64,000 bases of DNA from Oopsacas minuta (GCA_024704765.1 JAKMXF010000308.1:248001-312000); one strand, 5' to 3'; counted from the first letter of the stretch, positions 33,857 to 46,095 are shown. Notes: generated from the letters alone by a model not told the origin. Program-made: numbers and translations.

Positions 33857-36012
33857 CAGTGGTCGGCAATTATGTTTTACTAATACCCCATTTCAGAGCT
33901 CAGAGCATCACCGTTACCCCGAATTCAGGTACTATACTGATAAACACAAATAACAAGCTGTTTCATTTATAGACGAGACAACCTGAGTAAAACTAATGAA
34001 TCTAATTCTATTCTTAGCATGTCTAATGGCTAAAGTGGCACTTGCTGCCCTTAATAATATCTTCAAACTGTGGTTTGAATTGTGACAGTGCACATCTTAT
34101 GTCACTTTCCGGGTTGAGTCTGTTTCGCGCTTTCGTCTTTATCACCGCTAGTGCAGAAAAGCCCACCTCGCAAAGGTAACAACAACTTGGTTGCCTCCTC
34201 ATGTGTCAATGGTTGAGCTCTCGCTGACTGACTCATCCCAAAGGACTCCAGGTTCAAAGCTTCGTATTCTGCTTGAGCAGTTTGGTCCGCTTGCAATTCA
34301 AGCAGCTGCTCTGCCAGCCCAAATGGCTTCTCTGGTAGGTTTTGTACTGAACATTTGAACGGGTTGAGAACTCACCCAACGCTTTCCTTCAGCATAGCGT
34401 CTTCCGGGAAGTATTGTTCAAATCGCTTTTTCAATTTGTCCAAGTGCTGAAGTACCACGTCTTTGACCAACCCGAAAGATAGTTCGTTGTATTCGAGGTA
34501 CTTCGCGAGACAGCTGAAAGATGCAATCTTCCCTTCCACAGCTCTCATTCTCCAAAGCTCGAGTTTTGCTTTAAATGCACAAATCTTCTGGTTAATCAGA
34601 ATAATGTTATGATTTGGACCTTGTAGACTAATGTTGATTTCGTTCAAGTGCCCGAAAATGTCCACTAAATATGCAAACCGAGACAGCCACATGGTGTCTT
34701 GAAAGTGGGTGGCCAGACAGTGCTTCTTGTCAGTCAGAAAAATATCAACTTCAGTCCTCAGGATCCAAAGTCTCTCCAGGGCGTTGCCACGTGACAGCCA
34801 CCGTGTCTCGCAGTATAAGAGCAAAGTAGAGTACTCCGAATTTGCTTCATCACATAATTGGCGGAACAGTCGAGTGGTTAGTGGTTGGGCCTTGATCAAG
34901 TTGATGATCTTGGTCACATCTTTCATTAATTGTTCCAGATCAGGGTCCAATGCGTTCACGACCAATGCCTGTCGGTGAATCATGCAATGTGTAGTTATGA
35001 TTCTTGGGTTTTCTCTCTTCACTAGGGTGACAAATCCCCTGTTTATCCCAACCATGGCTGGAGCTCCGTCGGTTGAAACTGCAATGCAATCAGTCCAGTG
35101 CAAATCAACATCTGGCGATGTAAAAATTTGTCAATCATGTTGAAAATGTCGACACCACGGGTTGTAGTTTCCAGCGGGCTGCAGAACAACATCTCTTCTC
35201 CGACCCTGCATTCATCTCGATATCTGACGTATACCATGAGCTGGGGATCGCTCCCGACGTCCGTAGTTTCGTCCAATTGTATTGCGAACTGTCGATTCTT
35301 CTTTATGGAAATAATCAACTGTTCCTTGATGTTCTGTGCCAACACGTCCAACCTCTTCGAAACCGTATTTGCTGACAATGGAACCGTTCCAAGTTTCGCT
35401 GCTTGCTCCTTCCCATACATAATCTCTGTCACCCTTGTTGCAGCCGCCTTGATTTGTTCCTCACCAATGTTGTGCGGCTTTTTTGCACGAGCTATAAGCC
35501 ATGCGACTCCCAAGCTTGCTCTTAAGGAGTCCCGCTGATCAAATGTCTCTTTTGGCATGAGATCCAGCTCTGTTTATTCGCTTGACTTCCCTTATGGGCG
35601 AAAAATTCCTTTGGCATGTCCGCAAGTTCTGGGTGTTTGTTGTGCAGATGCTTCTGAAGCTGAGATGATTTGAGGGACTCCGGACACAGCACAGCCAGAC
35701 AGATGACGCACTGCGGCTTTATGACTCCTTTATCGGTTGTTGCTATGAAGCCATACTCCAAGAATTCGTCTTTGAATACACGCTTTCTAGAATTTATCAT
35801 GCTGCAAAAAGAGATTAGAAGTGAAAATTGAGCAAGATATATCAATACACACGAATTGATAAAAATTATTGTTACTCTTATTATAATATTAATTACGGCA
35901 ATTTTGAATTGGCTGCACTCATTTCTAGACACAATGTTCCGTTCATACTATTTTATTCTGGATAAGTCTCGTTACCCCCATGGGGTAATTTACCCCTAAT
36001 TGTCGACCACTG
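33857..36012 (-). mobile_element. hAT transposon, 2156 bp, complete ends
   Basis: The left end CAGTGGTCGGCAATTA and right end (reverse complement CAGTGGTCGACAATTAGGGG) are terminal inverted repeats. CATTAGGT is duplicated perfectly at 33849-33856 and 36013-36020. TACCCC-type motifs lie close to both ends. It encodes a transposase remnant on the minus strand. Confidence 0.93.
34023..35806 (-). pseudogene. hAT transposase (ZBED5/SCAND3-like), broken
   Basis: The likely start MINSRKRVFKDEF lies near 35800. Next come a BED-like finger (CVICLAVLCPESL..QKHLHNKH), IGEEQIKAAATRVTEIM, FAIQLDETTDVGS with a likely catalytic Asp, YVRYRDECRVGEEMLF, VSTDGAPAMVGINRGFVTLV, CETRWLSRGNALERL and DIFGHLNEINISLQG. 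The C-terminal segment GFSALAVIKTKARNRLNPES ends at a TAG at 34025-34023. Breaks are frameshifts near 35550 and 35100, an in-frame TGA at 34371-34369 (probably once Trp) and a frameshift near 34150. The family is that of 8541-10303, but the copy is clearly different in sequence. Confidence 0.9.
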
Positions 36013-36039
36013 CATTAGGTAATTAGAAATTCTAGAATT

Positions 36040-36400
36040 TTTCGAAATTAAGACAGTTTCGAATTTTTGGTATGGTCATGATGACATAATAATGCCATGA
36101 TGAGTTTGCATTTGGTTAGAATCATGACGTCAGGACATTTGTCACATTGAGGGGTCCTGTGATTCAAATTTCAAACTTCTATCATGTATATTGGCTGAGT
36201 AGTGGTTAATAATGTGATTTTTCCAAAATCCAAAATCCAAAATGGTGACAATGACGTCATAATTTTGTCATATGTGTGAATTTTCGTCCAAGACTCGAAC
36301 TTGTCCGAGCCTGGCCCAAAATACTCCTGTATGCCAAAAATCAGCCCTGGGGGTCTTCCAGTTTCTTTAATCAATTCTGGACATAGAAACATATCATTAA
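36040..36400 (-). repeat. Interspersed repeat family R2, long copy
   Basis: On the minus strand: GAATTGATTAAAGAAACTGG, AAGACCCCCAGGGCTGATTT, GGCCAGGCTCGGACAAGTTC, ATGACGTCATTGTCACCATT and TCAGCCAATATACATGAT. R2 is rich in TGACGTCA-like sites. A short open frame (ELIKETGRPPGLIFG) recurs in two other copies. Confidence 0.75.
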
Positions 36401-36619
36401 AGGTTGCAACCGAATATTATTAAGCAATAGTTAATATTCGGTAACCAAGCGAAATTCAGTTTTCGGGATTCGGTTTGCCCAAACCGAATAATATCAGTAA
36501 TATTCGATTGATTTAACCGAATAATTTCAGTATTCAGTTAGGCTACTATTCATCTATATTATTAAAACGCAATTAATCTGTATACGTATATATATATATA
36601 CACATATATAGGGAAATTA

Positions 36620-37175
36620 TATCTAGCACCCTAGTGTCCTGCACCATTCTCAGGATCCTAGGGTCCTAGAGTGTAATTTCGCTCTATGACCCTGCATTTA
36701 GACATACATTACTTATTAGGTAATTATTGACCTACTGGATATAAAGATAGAACGAGATCATGACGAGATATTTCTTGGATTAGCTATCAAAAAAGGTTAC
36801 ATGAGTTGATCGGAGATTTTAATACTAACTAAATGGTGATCGAATGCTTATATTTTATTAGTTATATAACGGCCTGGGGTGGGAGATATGTGTTTTAAAT
36901 GAAGGAGAAGAGGAGGGCAAGGTTTTATACTGTCATTATTGTTGTTAGAACACCACTACCCTTAATTTAGGCCTCTATAAACTTCATCTAATTACAAAGA
37001 ATTAAAAAACAAAATGTGTGTTTAATTGCAAAAATTTAAAGAATATTTAGACTAGGACCTTAGGGTCATGTGATAAAATTTCGAGCTGGGACTCTAGCGT
37101 CCCAGAAATAATACTAGGACAACAGGGCCTTGTTGGGATTTTGCTATCAAGACCCTAGGGTTCTGAGAATAACTC
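36620..37175. mobile_element. MITE-like element with CCTAGGGTC-rich ends
   Basis: The left end ATTCTCAGGATCCTAGGGTC pairs with a right end whose reverse complement is ATTCTCAGAACCCTAGGGTC. Additional CCTAG/CCTTAGGGTC motifs repeat near both ends. Target duplication not identified; flanks are TA-rich. Confidence 0.55.
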
Positions 37176-37214
37176 CTCATATATATTATTTATATATATA
37201 TATATATATATGTG

Positions 37215-37490
37215 TGTGTTTGTATATCCAGAATTGATTGAAGAAACTGGAAGACCCCTAGGGCTGATATTTGGCATACAGGGGAATTTTGGGCCTGGCT
37301 CGGACAAAAACAAGTCTTGGACGAAAATTCACACTTATGACAAAATGTCATCTCTTTGGATTTTCGAGAAATCACACGTCATTGTTACTGTTTTGGATTT
37401 TCGAGAAATCACATTATACATGATAGAAGTTTCAAATTTGAATCACAGGTACCTCAAAATTGGTCAAATGTCCTGACCTCATGATGGTTA
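37215..37490 (+). repeat. Interspersed repeat family R2, copy
   Basis: It opens CCAGAATTGATTGAAGAAAC next to a (TA)n tract and contains an internal duplication of GGATTTTCGAGAAATCACA. It ends near TGTCCTGACCTCATGATGG. Confidence 0.75.
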
Positions 37491-37499
37491 CGAGTTACG

Positions 37500-38580
37500 A
37501 TATTTACACGGTCATCATTCAGTCAATTTTGAAGCTACATTCTGACTTTGGTTCATTTGAAAGGCCTGACAATTCTCTACCTCCTTGTACTATAGTTTCC
37601 CCATAAAATCTTTTGGTATGTGCGCACATGGAGCAAGGCCAGTATTTTTTAACCAGGGACAAACAAGTATAGGGAATCCTATCTATATGCAGTGTTATTT
37701 TTAAGAATTGGAATTGAGTGTAACAGAAATATTGGATGTAAAGTGATTATGGGAGTGATAAAGATATTATATTACTGTGGGATCCGAAATATTGGACAAT
37801 TAAATGGACTTTCGGTGACGAGTTTCCATGCAAGGAAATGTCAGATAACGAGACAAATGGGTCACCATGATCTAACGAAAGTAGCATTTTCAGGCTCTAC
37901 ACTCATAAATGACTTCAAATTGAGGTTAGTATTGTAGATCTAGATCGTTTAAGTGATCCAGATTGTTCAATATTTTTGGATATTATTCAGGATTTTATGA
38001 CATTCGTTTAACGAAAAGATGGAGTTGTTAAGTGATACCCCAAAGAAAATACAGATGGTGGAATTCTATCATTGAAATAGGTAAATTGTAGGTGTGCCCA
38101 GCGAGTGACTGAGGTCATAAAATATCATCTTCAGAATGTTCGATCAAAGTCGATAAAAAACCAATCCCTCAATTCAAGAAGGACAAAAAACTGATTTTGA
38201 AGAATTTATCTCACAAATAACGCGACTTACTTGTAATATAAACTAGATACAATGTTTTTGTATCCGCTTAAACACATTATGATAAATGGATCTAACATAA
38301 GTGTCAAAACATTATCTAACATGTGAGATCAAGTTAGTCAAATGCATCTTGGTCACGATTTTGATTCAAGCGAATTCTTTTTGCGAATGAATTGGTGAAA
38401 TACCCTGTAAATACTTTATTCACTCCAAAAAAGGACATGGCATCTTGAAACCCTTGCAGGAATATGTTTAGCCAATTTTGAGATATTATATATAAGAACA
38501 GGCGCCGGGGGTATTCTCATGAAAATATTCAGGAAATACGATATTGTAACTTTCGGATATAACAGTATTTGAAATGTGAT
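37500..38580. other. No feature recognised
   Basis: Short frames only, the longest about 80 codons with no family resemblance. No paired termini seen. Confidence 0.55.
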
Positions 38581-38581
38581 A

Positions 38582-39513
38582 CAGCGGAACCTAGTTAATA
38601 CGAACACAGCTAATGAGAATTCCCAGAGCATTAAAGGAGCGGCACTCCTATTTAATTGCAAACAATTTACAAATTTCATCGTTGTTCTGCATAAAATTCA
38701 GTATTCTTGCTAGAAAAAGTGGATGCTGAGAATTTTTGTATTATCCACAATTTATTGAAATGGTTGACTGGCACATTTAGCAATTTCTTAATGTTAATTG
38801 GTTAAATTCAATCCTAAAAGAATAGGAGGCGATTGGAGCATGCTTGTCAAAAGGTCAGGTCATTTTTACGTCATTTTAGGTCATTCAGAATATTCTCAGC
38901 TCATTTTCAGGCTTCAGGGAATTTACGATATTCTTTCTAATCTTACCTTGTTAATCCCTTGACTTAATTAACCCCGTAAATTAAATTGAATCACTTCAAT
39001 AATACGGTCAACTAGTAGTACGAGTATGATATATCTTCAATGTAATAGGCTCCGGTCAAAATAAATACTGAGTAAAACTGGAAGTATATCCATCCATCCC
39101 TTAGTGTATGGTTTCCCCATTCCTAAGTTTGCACTCAATTGATTGTTAAATAACCTGAAAATGACCTGTATGAAATATTTTTCAAGATGACATGACTGGA
39201 CTTGACCTGACCTGAATATGTAGGACCATTTGACAAGCCTGGATAGGAGCGAGCTCTATTTTTCCTGCAGCAGGTGCCGTTGTGCGCTCCTTTTCTCAGT
39301 AGGGAGCGGAGGTGGGAGCGCCGCTCCTTTTCAGGCCGGCAGCGCGGAGCGAGAGCACACTCGAAAAATGAGGAGCGCTTAAAGCTCTGGAATTTCCGGA
39401 TAAGACAAACAAATATTTACACATAATCGGGTCTCTATAGTGGTTATTCAATTGGTATTACTCCTATTAATACGAACTAGGGATTAGGCGAACAAAATTT
39501 GACAGTTCTACTG
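38582..39513. mobile_element. pogo/Tigger-like element, about 930 bp
   Basis: The left end CAGCGGAACCTAGTTAATAC and right end (reverse complement CAGTAGAACTGTCAAATTTT, then TAGTTCGTATTAATAG) are TA-flanked on both sides. The right terminus seems to hold a short insertion. A GC-rich block at 39240-39390 (AGGAGCG and GGAGCGC repeated) is embedded and is probably another small element. Confidence 0.5.
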
Positions 39514-39907
39514 TATATGGATAGAGTGAAAATTTGACCGACAATTGTGTGCCCTCGATATAATCTCTAAATCCATTATCTACTGTTTCCAAGGAAATCC
39601 CATATATTAAATCTAGACTAGTATGGCCAAAATTATAGTATAATCGCGGAAATTGGAGTGTCAAACTTACACTCTAATTTGCCTTAAAACAAAACACGGT
39701 CTATATTTATTAACCGTTACAAAATTCCCAGCTTGGGATCATAGGAAGTTTGCATACAAAAAGGTTACCTTTTGTAAATCCCTAAAGATTAGGATCATAT
39801 TAAAGAATGTATAAAATCAATTATCAGTATCACAGTAATTATTTACAAATGATAGTACTCAAACTGGATCAAACTAATAGCAATTAAATAAATTTAACTC
39901 TCCAATG

Positions 39908-40609
39908 TTACGGGTACTCCTGAAGAAAATTCCGCACATTAATAGGGAATTTCTGATTGCCGAATTTAAGATCAGGACCACAAAGTGGAAATTCGTATTT
40001 TTCTTGGCAATTCATACTAGGAATTGAGTAATTAGAATTTGTATCAGAAACAATGAAATCATCATATATCATAGGTTTGTCTATTAGACCTGAGAGTAAC
40101 AACATTTCGAGATCCACTCCAGCTGCATAGATTGTAATATTCATACTTTTATCATGCCAATGATCGCACTTGTTATTTGGATGATATGGGCAATTAATAT
40201 TATGTTCAACATTCTGTATATATTCTTTGTCGTAGAAGAAATAAAGCAAATATTGGGAAGTGATATAGCTCGGAATATATAAACAATTGCTAAAAACCTT
40301 AGCTATAGTGGTTTTAATACATACTCCATTCTCAACGTAGTATCCGAATCCTGTGATAGAATTTAAATATACTTCATAGACCGGTATAGTATCTTTTGGA
40401 TTCAGATAGTCCTTCTCACTAATTACATATGAATCCAGAGAATAATCAGACTTGAACACTATGGAATTATATATATGAGCATATAACTTGTCAAAAGGTG
40501 TTTGAAAATTCGGTGAAGGTCTAACTTGAGCTGTGTAGTTGAGAGAGATTGTGTATGATTGGATTTTCAGAATAAGTGAGCAAATACACAATAGTCGTAA
40601 AAACATCAT
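39908..40609 (-). CDS. Putative secreted cysteine-containing protein, unknown family
   Basis: One 233-residue frame with an N-terminal hydrophobic segment (MMFLRLLCICSLILK, cleavage plausible near residue 19), so it is probably secreted. The mature part has six cysteines (97, 109, 140, 148, 201, 210), an even number that suits three disulphides. It also has possible N-glycosylation sites at N24, N157 and N193. The motif GYYVENGVCIKTT and the overall size faintly recall ependymin-type or other LolA-like secreted lipid-binding families, but I cannot support an assignment. No transposon signature is present and no terminal repeats bracket it. A single-exon host gene is the simplest reading, or one exon of a larger gene. 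Confidence 0.6.
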   Translation of the reverse strand: MMFLRLLCICSLILKIQSYTISLNYTAQVRPSPNFQTPFDKLYAHIYNSIVFKSDYSLDSYVISEKDYLNPKDTIPVYEVYLNSITGFGYYVENGVCIKTTIAKVFSNCLYIPSYITSQYLLYFFYDKEYIQNVEHNINCPYHPNNKCDHWHDKSMNITIYAAGVDLEMLLLSGLIDKPMIYDDFIVSDTNSNYSIPSMNCQEKYEFPLCGPDLKFGNQKFPINVRNFLQEYP

Positions 40610-40789
40610 TAATAATTTGATCTAGTGTTTCGAAAAAAAGGTAAACACATGACAAGAACTGAAGTAAGGATCTAAGAAAAAGCTAATAAGTGCATCTAAA
40701 TTACATTTAATGACTTTCTGTGGTGACACCGGAGCTGCTATGTATCTTTAGGTTATTAATCTCGGCAATGTATGCCTTGAGCATTCAGA

Positions 40790-41040
40790 ATTTGGAAATT
40801 TGGAGAATTCTCAAATTGTGTAGCCATGGTGATGTAATACTTTCATCATGAGTATGCATTGGGAAAGATTGTGACCTCATCACATTGAGGGGTACCTGTG
40901 ATTCAAATTTCAACAATCTTTCATGCATGATACATTAGCTGAGCAGTGACTAATAATGTGATTTTTCAAAAATCCAAAAGTTGACAATTACGTCATAGTT
41001 AAGAATTTCTGTTTAAGACTCGAACTTGTTCCCGCCATAC
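40790..41040 (-). repeat. Interspersed repeat family R2, partial copy
   Basis: It reads, on the plus strand, TTGAGGGGTACCTGTGATTC, TTAGCTGAGCAGTGACTAAT, AATGTGATTTTTCAAAAATC and ACGTCATA, then a damaged AAGACTCGAACTTGT. The first half of the family is missing. Confidence 0.65.
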
Positions 41041-41589
41041 AGAATATTTTGTTTTCACAATATAGAAATAGATTATTCAAAAAATAGATTCAAGTTGGAA
41101 TAGCTATTGGTTGACTGGCAATCATCTATACATTAAAACGCGAGTAATCTGTCATATCAGGGATTGGTTAATCGACTTTGGGAGTATTATGTTGGCATGT
41201 ATATCTCGGAAACAATGCACTATTGGCCGAATGAATGTACCACATACTAGCAGAAATGCATGTTATCATTCCATAAAAGCAAATTTTGTCAAAATATACC
41301 AGATTATATATTTTGTAATCAATAATTCAGCGAATTATTAAATATATGCTCCATCTTAAAAACAATGTAGTACGTTAAATATTGATATTTGATTAAAATG
41401 TTGAAATACGAAATGTTCTAAAATCGTTCCTTTATGAGAAGTTGGATGTATATTTCACCTATAGGAACGTAGTGTGAGTATACTCAGTCGCGTAAAGACC
41501 AAGAGCACAAAGAAATTTAGCTGTTCATTACTTAAGCTAACCCGAGGCACTAAGTTGTTTCACCATGACCTAGTTCGTTATCTGGTCAC

Positions 41590-41715
41590 GAATTGTATGC
41601 GTCTTATCCGATTATGTAATAACCGAATCATTTATAATGGATTTTAGGAGATAATTTCGGGTACTCGAGACAAGTACGTCTTATCCGAGAGTACGTCTTT
41701 AGCCGAGTTCTACTG
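41590..41715. mobile_element. pogo/Tigger-like terminal fragment
   Basis: Repeated GTACGTCTTATCCGA-type motifs lead to the right end GCCGAGTTCTACTG followed by TA. The same motif set occurs in 45755-45928. The left end is unclear. Confidence 0.45.
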
Positions 41716-41719
41716 TAAA

Positions 41720-42840
41720 TACATGCTACGTTTACGAATTGGATTCCTAGATTATCCCGGAAAAGGTCACATTCGCATGAGAAGTATGACAATTAAGAGA
41801 GAAACTTACTTCCCGGATTATGTCATAAAACACTCTTCACATACGAGAAGTGGATGTAGCTGATGTAACTTTCAGGATGCTAAATATTTATACTGATGAT
41901 ATTATGGGCGATAGAGGATAGTTCTGTCGTGTATTTTGACTTAGAAACCGATGTAAAACCAAGTCTATTTCGTATTAGTGTCTTGTCTACCTCTGTCCAC
42001 CCCATTAACTACCAAAATTCAGTAGAAAATTAATACAATTATTTACTCACCCACTTACTACCTGGTAGAAAGTGGACCAAAAATTCAAATGTTTTAGATA
42101 GGGATCAAAGAATGACGAGGGTATAAAGGTTAAAGAACCATTGCGCTGAGGCAATGGTTGTCACTAAAAAATTGGACCAGGACAGCAGGGATTGGGAAAA
42201 TACTACAATATTCACATACGAAATCAAATGGTGCATCTTGGCACGAATAAATATATATTATTGATTTTGTACGCACAATATACACACAAAATATATACGT
42301 AACTACAAAGTATTTCCAGGCCGAAATGACATAATCTACCTGCTTACATACCGAATATGTCAAATGGATGTTCTAAAGTTGAAACCCTGTAATTAGTTAA
42401 TTAATTAATTTACGGCTACAAAATTTGTACCATGGGATCTAAGGATGTTGCTATACAAAATATTAAATTTTGTCATGATAATGTTCGCGCGTTTCAGAGT
42501 TATAGTGTTGACCATGGATGGCATATTTTTGCCAATATTCACCCATAACTTGACAACCTTCAATATTAAGGTCAATATGCTATCTCTGGGAATCATGATG
42601 TAATCTAGAAAATGACTATATATGGTATTATTGATGTTTGCTCAATATTCTTTGGAGATATCATATCAAAATGCATTACGTATTAGGGTATAAATAACTT
42701 ATATATAGCTCAGCTAAACTATAGTACAGTTTTTGTGTATTAGCTTTTCTATCTTAGAGGAAGGGTCAGCTATATATAAGAAATCTCATTAGGGTATGAG
42801 ATTATACCTCAATGTTAGTTACGCAGGAGCATTGTCTTAG
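41720..42840. other. No feature recognised
   Basis: AT-rich sequence without convincing coding or repeat structure. Confidence 0.5.
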
Positions 42841-43014
42841 TGCAAGGGTGCTCAAACGGTTGCCCGCGGAAAATTCGCTTGTATTTTCATTATTCATGAA
42901 GAATACATATCCTAGATGTTGTTGATGACCTTCAAGGAGGTCATCAAATTTAGACTAAATATATTCATCAAAATTGTATACGATTCACCTTGTAAAAGTG
43001 CACAGAAATAAATA

Positions 43015-43646
43015 ACATTGTACAACAAATTTTCATTTTGGAAAAAAACGAGAACCTGATTAGGCCTCTATAGTCAATTAGGATCTCCTGATTCCGAATA
43101 TGAATACTGTTTTGCTCAATCATGCACCAATTCAATAGAATTCAACTCACAAATTGAGAAAATGGCATATATTACCAAAAAATTTCCACTTAAATATCAA
43201 CTAGTCATGTAAAGCTCGTGAGGATTTTTAAATTCGCGGTTTTGTTGAATTCATTTAGTACAAGAAATAGCTTCGTATTTGCTAAACCTTTTATTTATAT
43301 GGTTTCTACGATATTTTGTGATTTTTTTCTCATTTTTTGTACTTATGATTTAGATTTCGTTAGTAAATGACCAATTTTTTGCCTATACTAGCTCGTTCTG
43401 GTATATATTTGCTCTAAATACGATGTAGTTTAATAATCATCTCAGGTTTTACATGACTAGATGATATTTCGATATATAATTTTTGTAGATTGTTGTAATT
43501 TCCCATTTTGAATGTTAAATTCTATAAAATTGTTGCGTGATTGAGCAAAACTGTATTCATATTGGGAATCAGGAGATCCTAATTGACTTTAGAGGCCTAA
43601 TCAGGTTCTTGTTTTTTGCCAAAATGAAAATTTGTTATACAGTGTA
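43015..43646. mobile_element. Long-inverted-repeat MITE, about 630 bp
   Basis: The arms match closely over at least 120 bp: left AACAAATTTTCATTTTGG, AGAACCTGATTAGGCCTCTA, TCAATTAGGATCTCCTGATT and TTTTGCTCAATCA, and the same series in reverse complement at the right. A weaker match (TAGTCATGTAAA) continues inward. The centre is non-coding. Target duplication uncertain. Confidence 0.85.
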
Positions 43647-43954
43647 ATCTATTCTTACCCAAGATATTTGCACGATTTTAGCTTGTTTCGGAAACTAAGA
43701 AGTACTAAGTATCAAATACATTTGCATGGGGAAATTATTAAGATTCATTATAATAAAATGATCAACAGACACAAGATGATAATCACATTTTGTTACTGAC
43801 ATTTTGCATCATTTGGACGCTTTTGGGTATATAGAATAGTCATAGAATTGATGAGCTATTTCTAAGTGTATCAAAAACAATTTAGCCTATATTTTTGATG
43901 ACTTTGAATATAACCTCAATCTATGATGTATATGTATATATATATATGTATATA

Positions 43955-44010
43955 CAATAGAACCTCGTTAATAGGAACACGGTTAATACGAATTTCCTGA
44001 TAAGACAACA
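43955..44010. mobile_element. pogo/Tigger-like left-end fragment
   Basis: CAATAGAACCTCGTTAATAG, then CACGGTTAATACGAATTTCC, after TA at the end of a (TA)n tract. No right end was found. Confidence 0.5.
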
Positions 44011-44440
44011 CACATATTAACACAAAACCTGGTCCATTACATTTTAATGTTGTTATATTTTACCGAAACGGTGTATGATCGTAGGAAATAGACTGTAGGC
44101 GTGAAGGACCTATTCCTATTGTATATTTTGCATGGTATTCAAGTATTGAGAAAGTATTTTGAACAAATATACCTACTGCATTTGGTCTGAAATCCAAATA
44201 GTAACGCGATCAGACTTATTGATCCAATAATACTTTGATATGATCAAACTAGTTTCATTGTCTTAGGAGTGCTTCAATCGTCAGATAATAATTGTTTTTC
44301 TAAACACCTTATACATACTCAAGACAGAGAGACGAACACTCGCTCAGTTCACGAGTATAACATGAGAGGCAGAAGCTAAATTGAAAGTTTTCAAAGTAAA
44401 AGCAAAATACAAGGAAACACAAACAAACTAAAAATATAGT

Positions 44441-44600
44441 AAAGGGCCAATCAAACGTTACCCTACAAGGGGAGGGGAATGGTATGCGAATTGTGATAAC
44501 CCAATTCTTTTGTATCACAAAACGGCAAAAGAGCGTGACAAAAGGAGGGGTGTCAAAATTTAGGGAAATTTGCTTTAAGTAACGTTTACCGGCCCCTAAA
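44441..44600. mobile_element. MITE with GGCC..AACGTTAC ends, about 160 bp
   Basis: The left end AAGGGCCAATCAAACGTTAC pairs with a right end whose reverse complement is AGGGGCCGGTAAACGTTACT. The interior has GGGGAGGGGAATGG and GGAGGGGTGTC. Its two ends and G-rich interior recall MITEs common in invertebrate genomes. The 104-codon frame on the minus strand is a by-product. Confidence 0.65.
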
Positions 44601-44859
44601 AGACAATAATAGTAGAATAACATTGTAGAAATATCGAATCCATTATTAATGCAATATTAGGCCAAATAGTATATTTTATGAATTTGATTGAACTAAAGCC
44701 AGAGGCGATCTAAGGTTTGTGGCCTGTAAGGTGCAGTAAAATATTTAAAGTAGCCCATAGCTTTAAAAGTTTTACTGCCCCTGGTATAGAGGGACGGGTG
44801 GTGAGATTTTTTTTCTTGATAAATCGTTTTTCAAGTTCCCGTCGCTTATCCAGGGAAAT

Positions 44860-45260
44860 ACGGTAGACTGAATCCGATTTTCACACTTTTGAATTAATCA
44901 TATGTAATTTAGTTGTTGTTTTCATGAATATAAAGTCAACGAATAATAAAAAGGTCAACATATAGGCAGATATTTTTCTTAACGGCTTCAATGGGTAGCA
45001 TAGTACCTGAATCCTAACTTGGTGTTTTCAAGTTTCTCATATATAAATATGTCGTTGTTTGTGTGTAAAGTAAGGAAATTCTAATTAGCCCCAATACTTG
45101 GTTTCAAAGGTTAAATTATTTAATTTAGCACTTTCAAGTTTCTCAAATGTAAATTGTTGTTATGAAAATTAACGGAGTCACGAATTGCCGAGCTCCACAC
45201 AAACATGAAGTGTTCGCAAGCCTCGCAGCGCGAGCAAGCGAAGCGCGCTTGTTATACTAA
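44860..45260 (+). repeat. Interspersed repeat family R3, copy
   Basis: ACTGAATCCGATTTTCACAC, AATTAATCATATGTAA, then TTTTCAAGTTTCTCATATAT. It ends with the GC-rich hairpin segment GCGAGCAAGCGAAGCGCGCT. Confidence 0.55.
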
Positions 45261-45754
45261 ATAATGATTACTTATTGAATGCACGTAGAATAAGATAAAA
45301 TTGTGTACATTCGTACAGTCCCAGAGTAGATGCCCATGAATGACACGGCATTAACAATATTCACCTACTATAACTTCACAATCTTTAAGAACTTGGTGAT
45401 AAATTCCTTGTTTTAAATATCTAAGACAAGTATTACTTACTCCATATATGAGAAATCATTGAAATTCGAACACATGTGCCCTACAATATAACCCATGCCA
45501 TTATTATAGAGTTTGAATTCAAGTGAAAATCTTGAAAGTTGCGTAGCCAGCTTTACTCATATGTCGACGAAAGTTCTTATGCACTTTTCAGTGATGGGAA
45601 GGGTAATGGACTCATGGAGCCATGGTCAATTTCCTGGATTAGTGAAAAGTCACTCTTTTATTCGGGGGATAAGTTTTTAATAGTTTCAAATCCGGGGCCA
45701 TATCTCAATTTGCCACTTATAAAGGTTTGGCTGTATAATCTAATTATGTATATA

Positions 45755-45928
45755 CAGTAGAACGGATAAGACGTACCCCTCGGGAAACGAAAATTAGTAC
45801 GTACTATTCGTAGTAAGTCTTATGACCCTTATCCGAATATTTTCCTATACAAATAGTACAATAATAGAACATCCGTTAAGGAGAAAAGTAGGTACTTACC
45901 CAGAGTACGTACTAACCGAGTTCTCCTG
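45755..45928. mobile_element. pogo/Tigger-like MITE, 174 bp
   Basis: The left end CAGTAGAACGGATAAGACGT and right end (reverse complement CAGGAGAACTCGGTTAGTAC) are TA-flanked on both sides (45753-45754 and 45929-45930). It lies 168 bp downstream of the NEURL2-like stop codon. Confidence 0.78.
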
Positions 45929-46095
45929 TATCTATAGAACTTGGCCATGGTGTGTTTACTGACTGTGTCGGACAGTTGATTTGTACAAAAAGAAAATGTA
46001 ACAGGAATTCTTAAGAAAATATACACATTAGAAATAGTGATAACAGGGACAAATAGCTACATCTTCAGCTTTGATTATATATACAGATTTATATT

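Noticed and set aside
36171-37476. ELIEETGRPLGLIFG frames as a conserved small protein
   Set aside because: They occur in dispersed R2 repeat copies with different continuations; conservation reflects shared repeat ancestry unless selection can be shown.
44309-44623. 104-codon frame with hydrophobic residues as a membrane protein
   Set aside because: It overlaps a MITE with clear inverted ends, and the residues reflect the T-rich strand.
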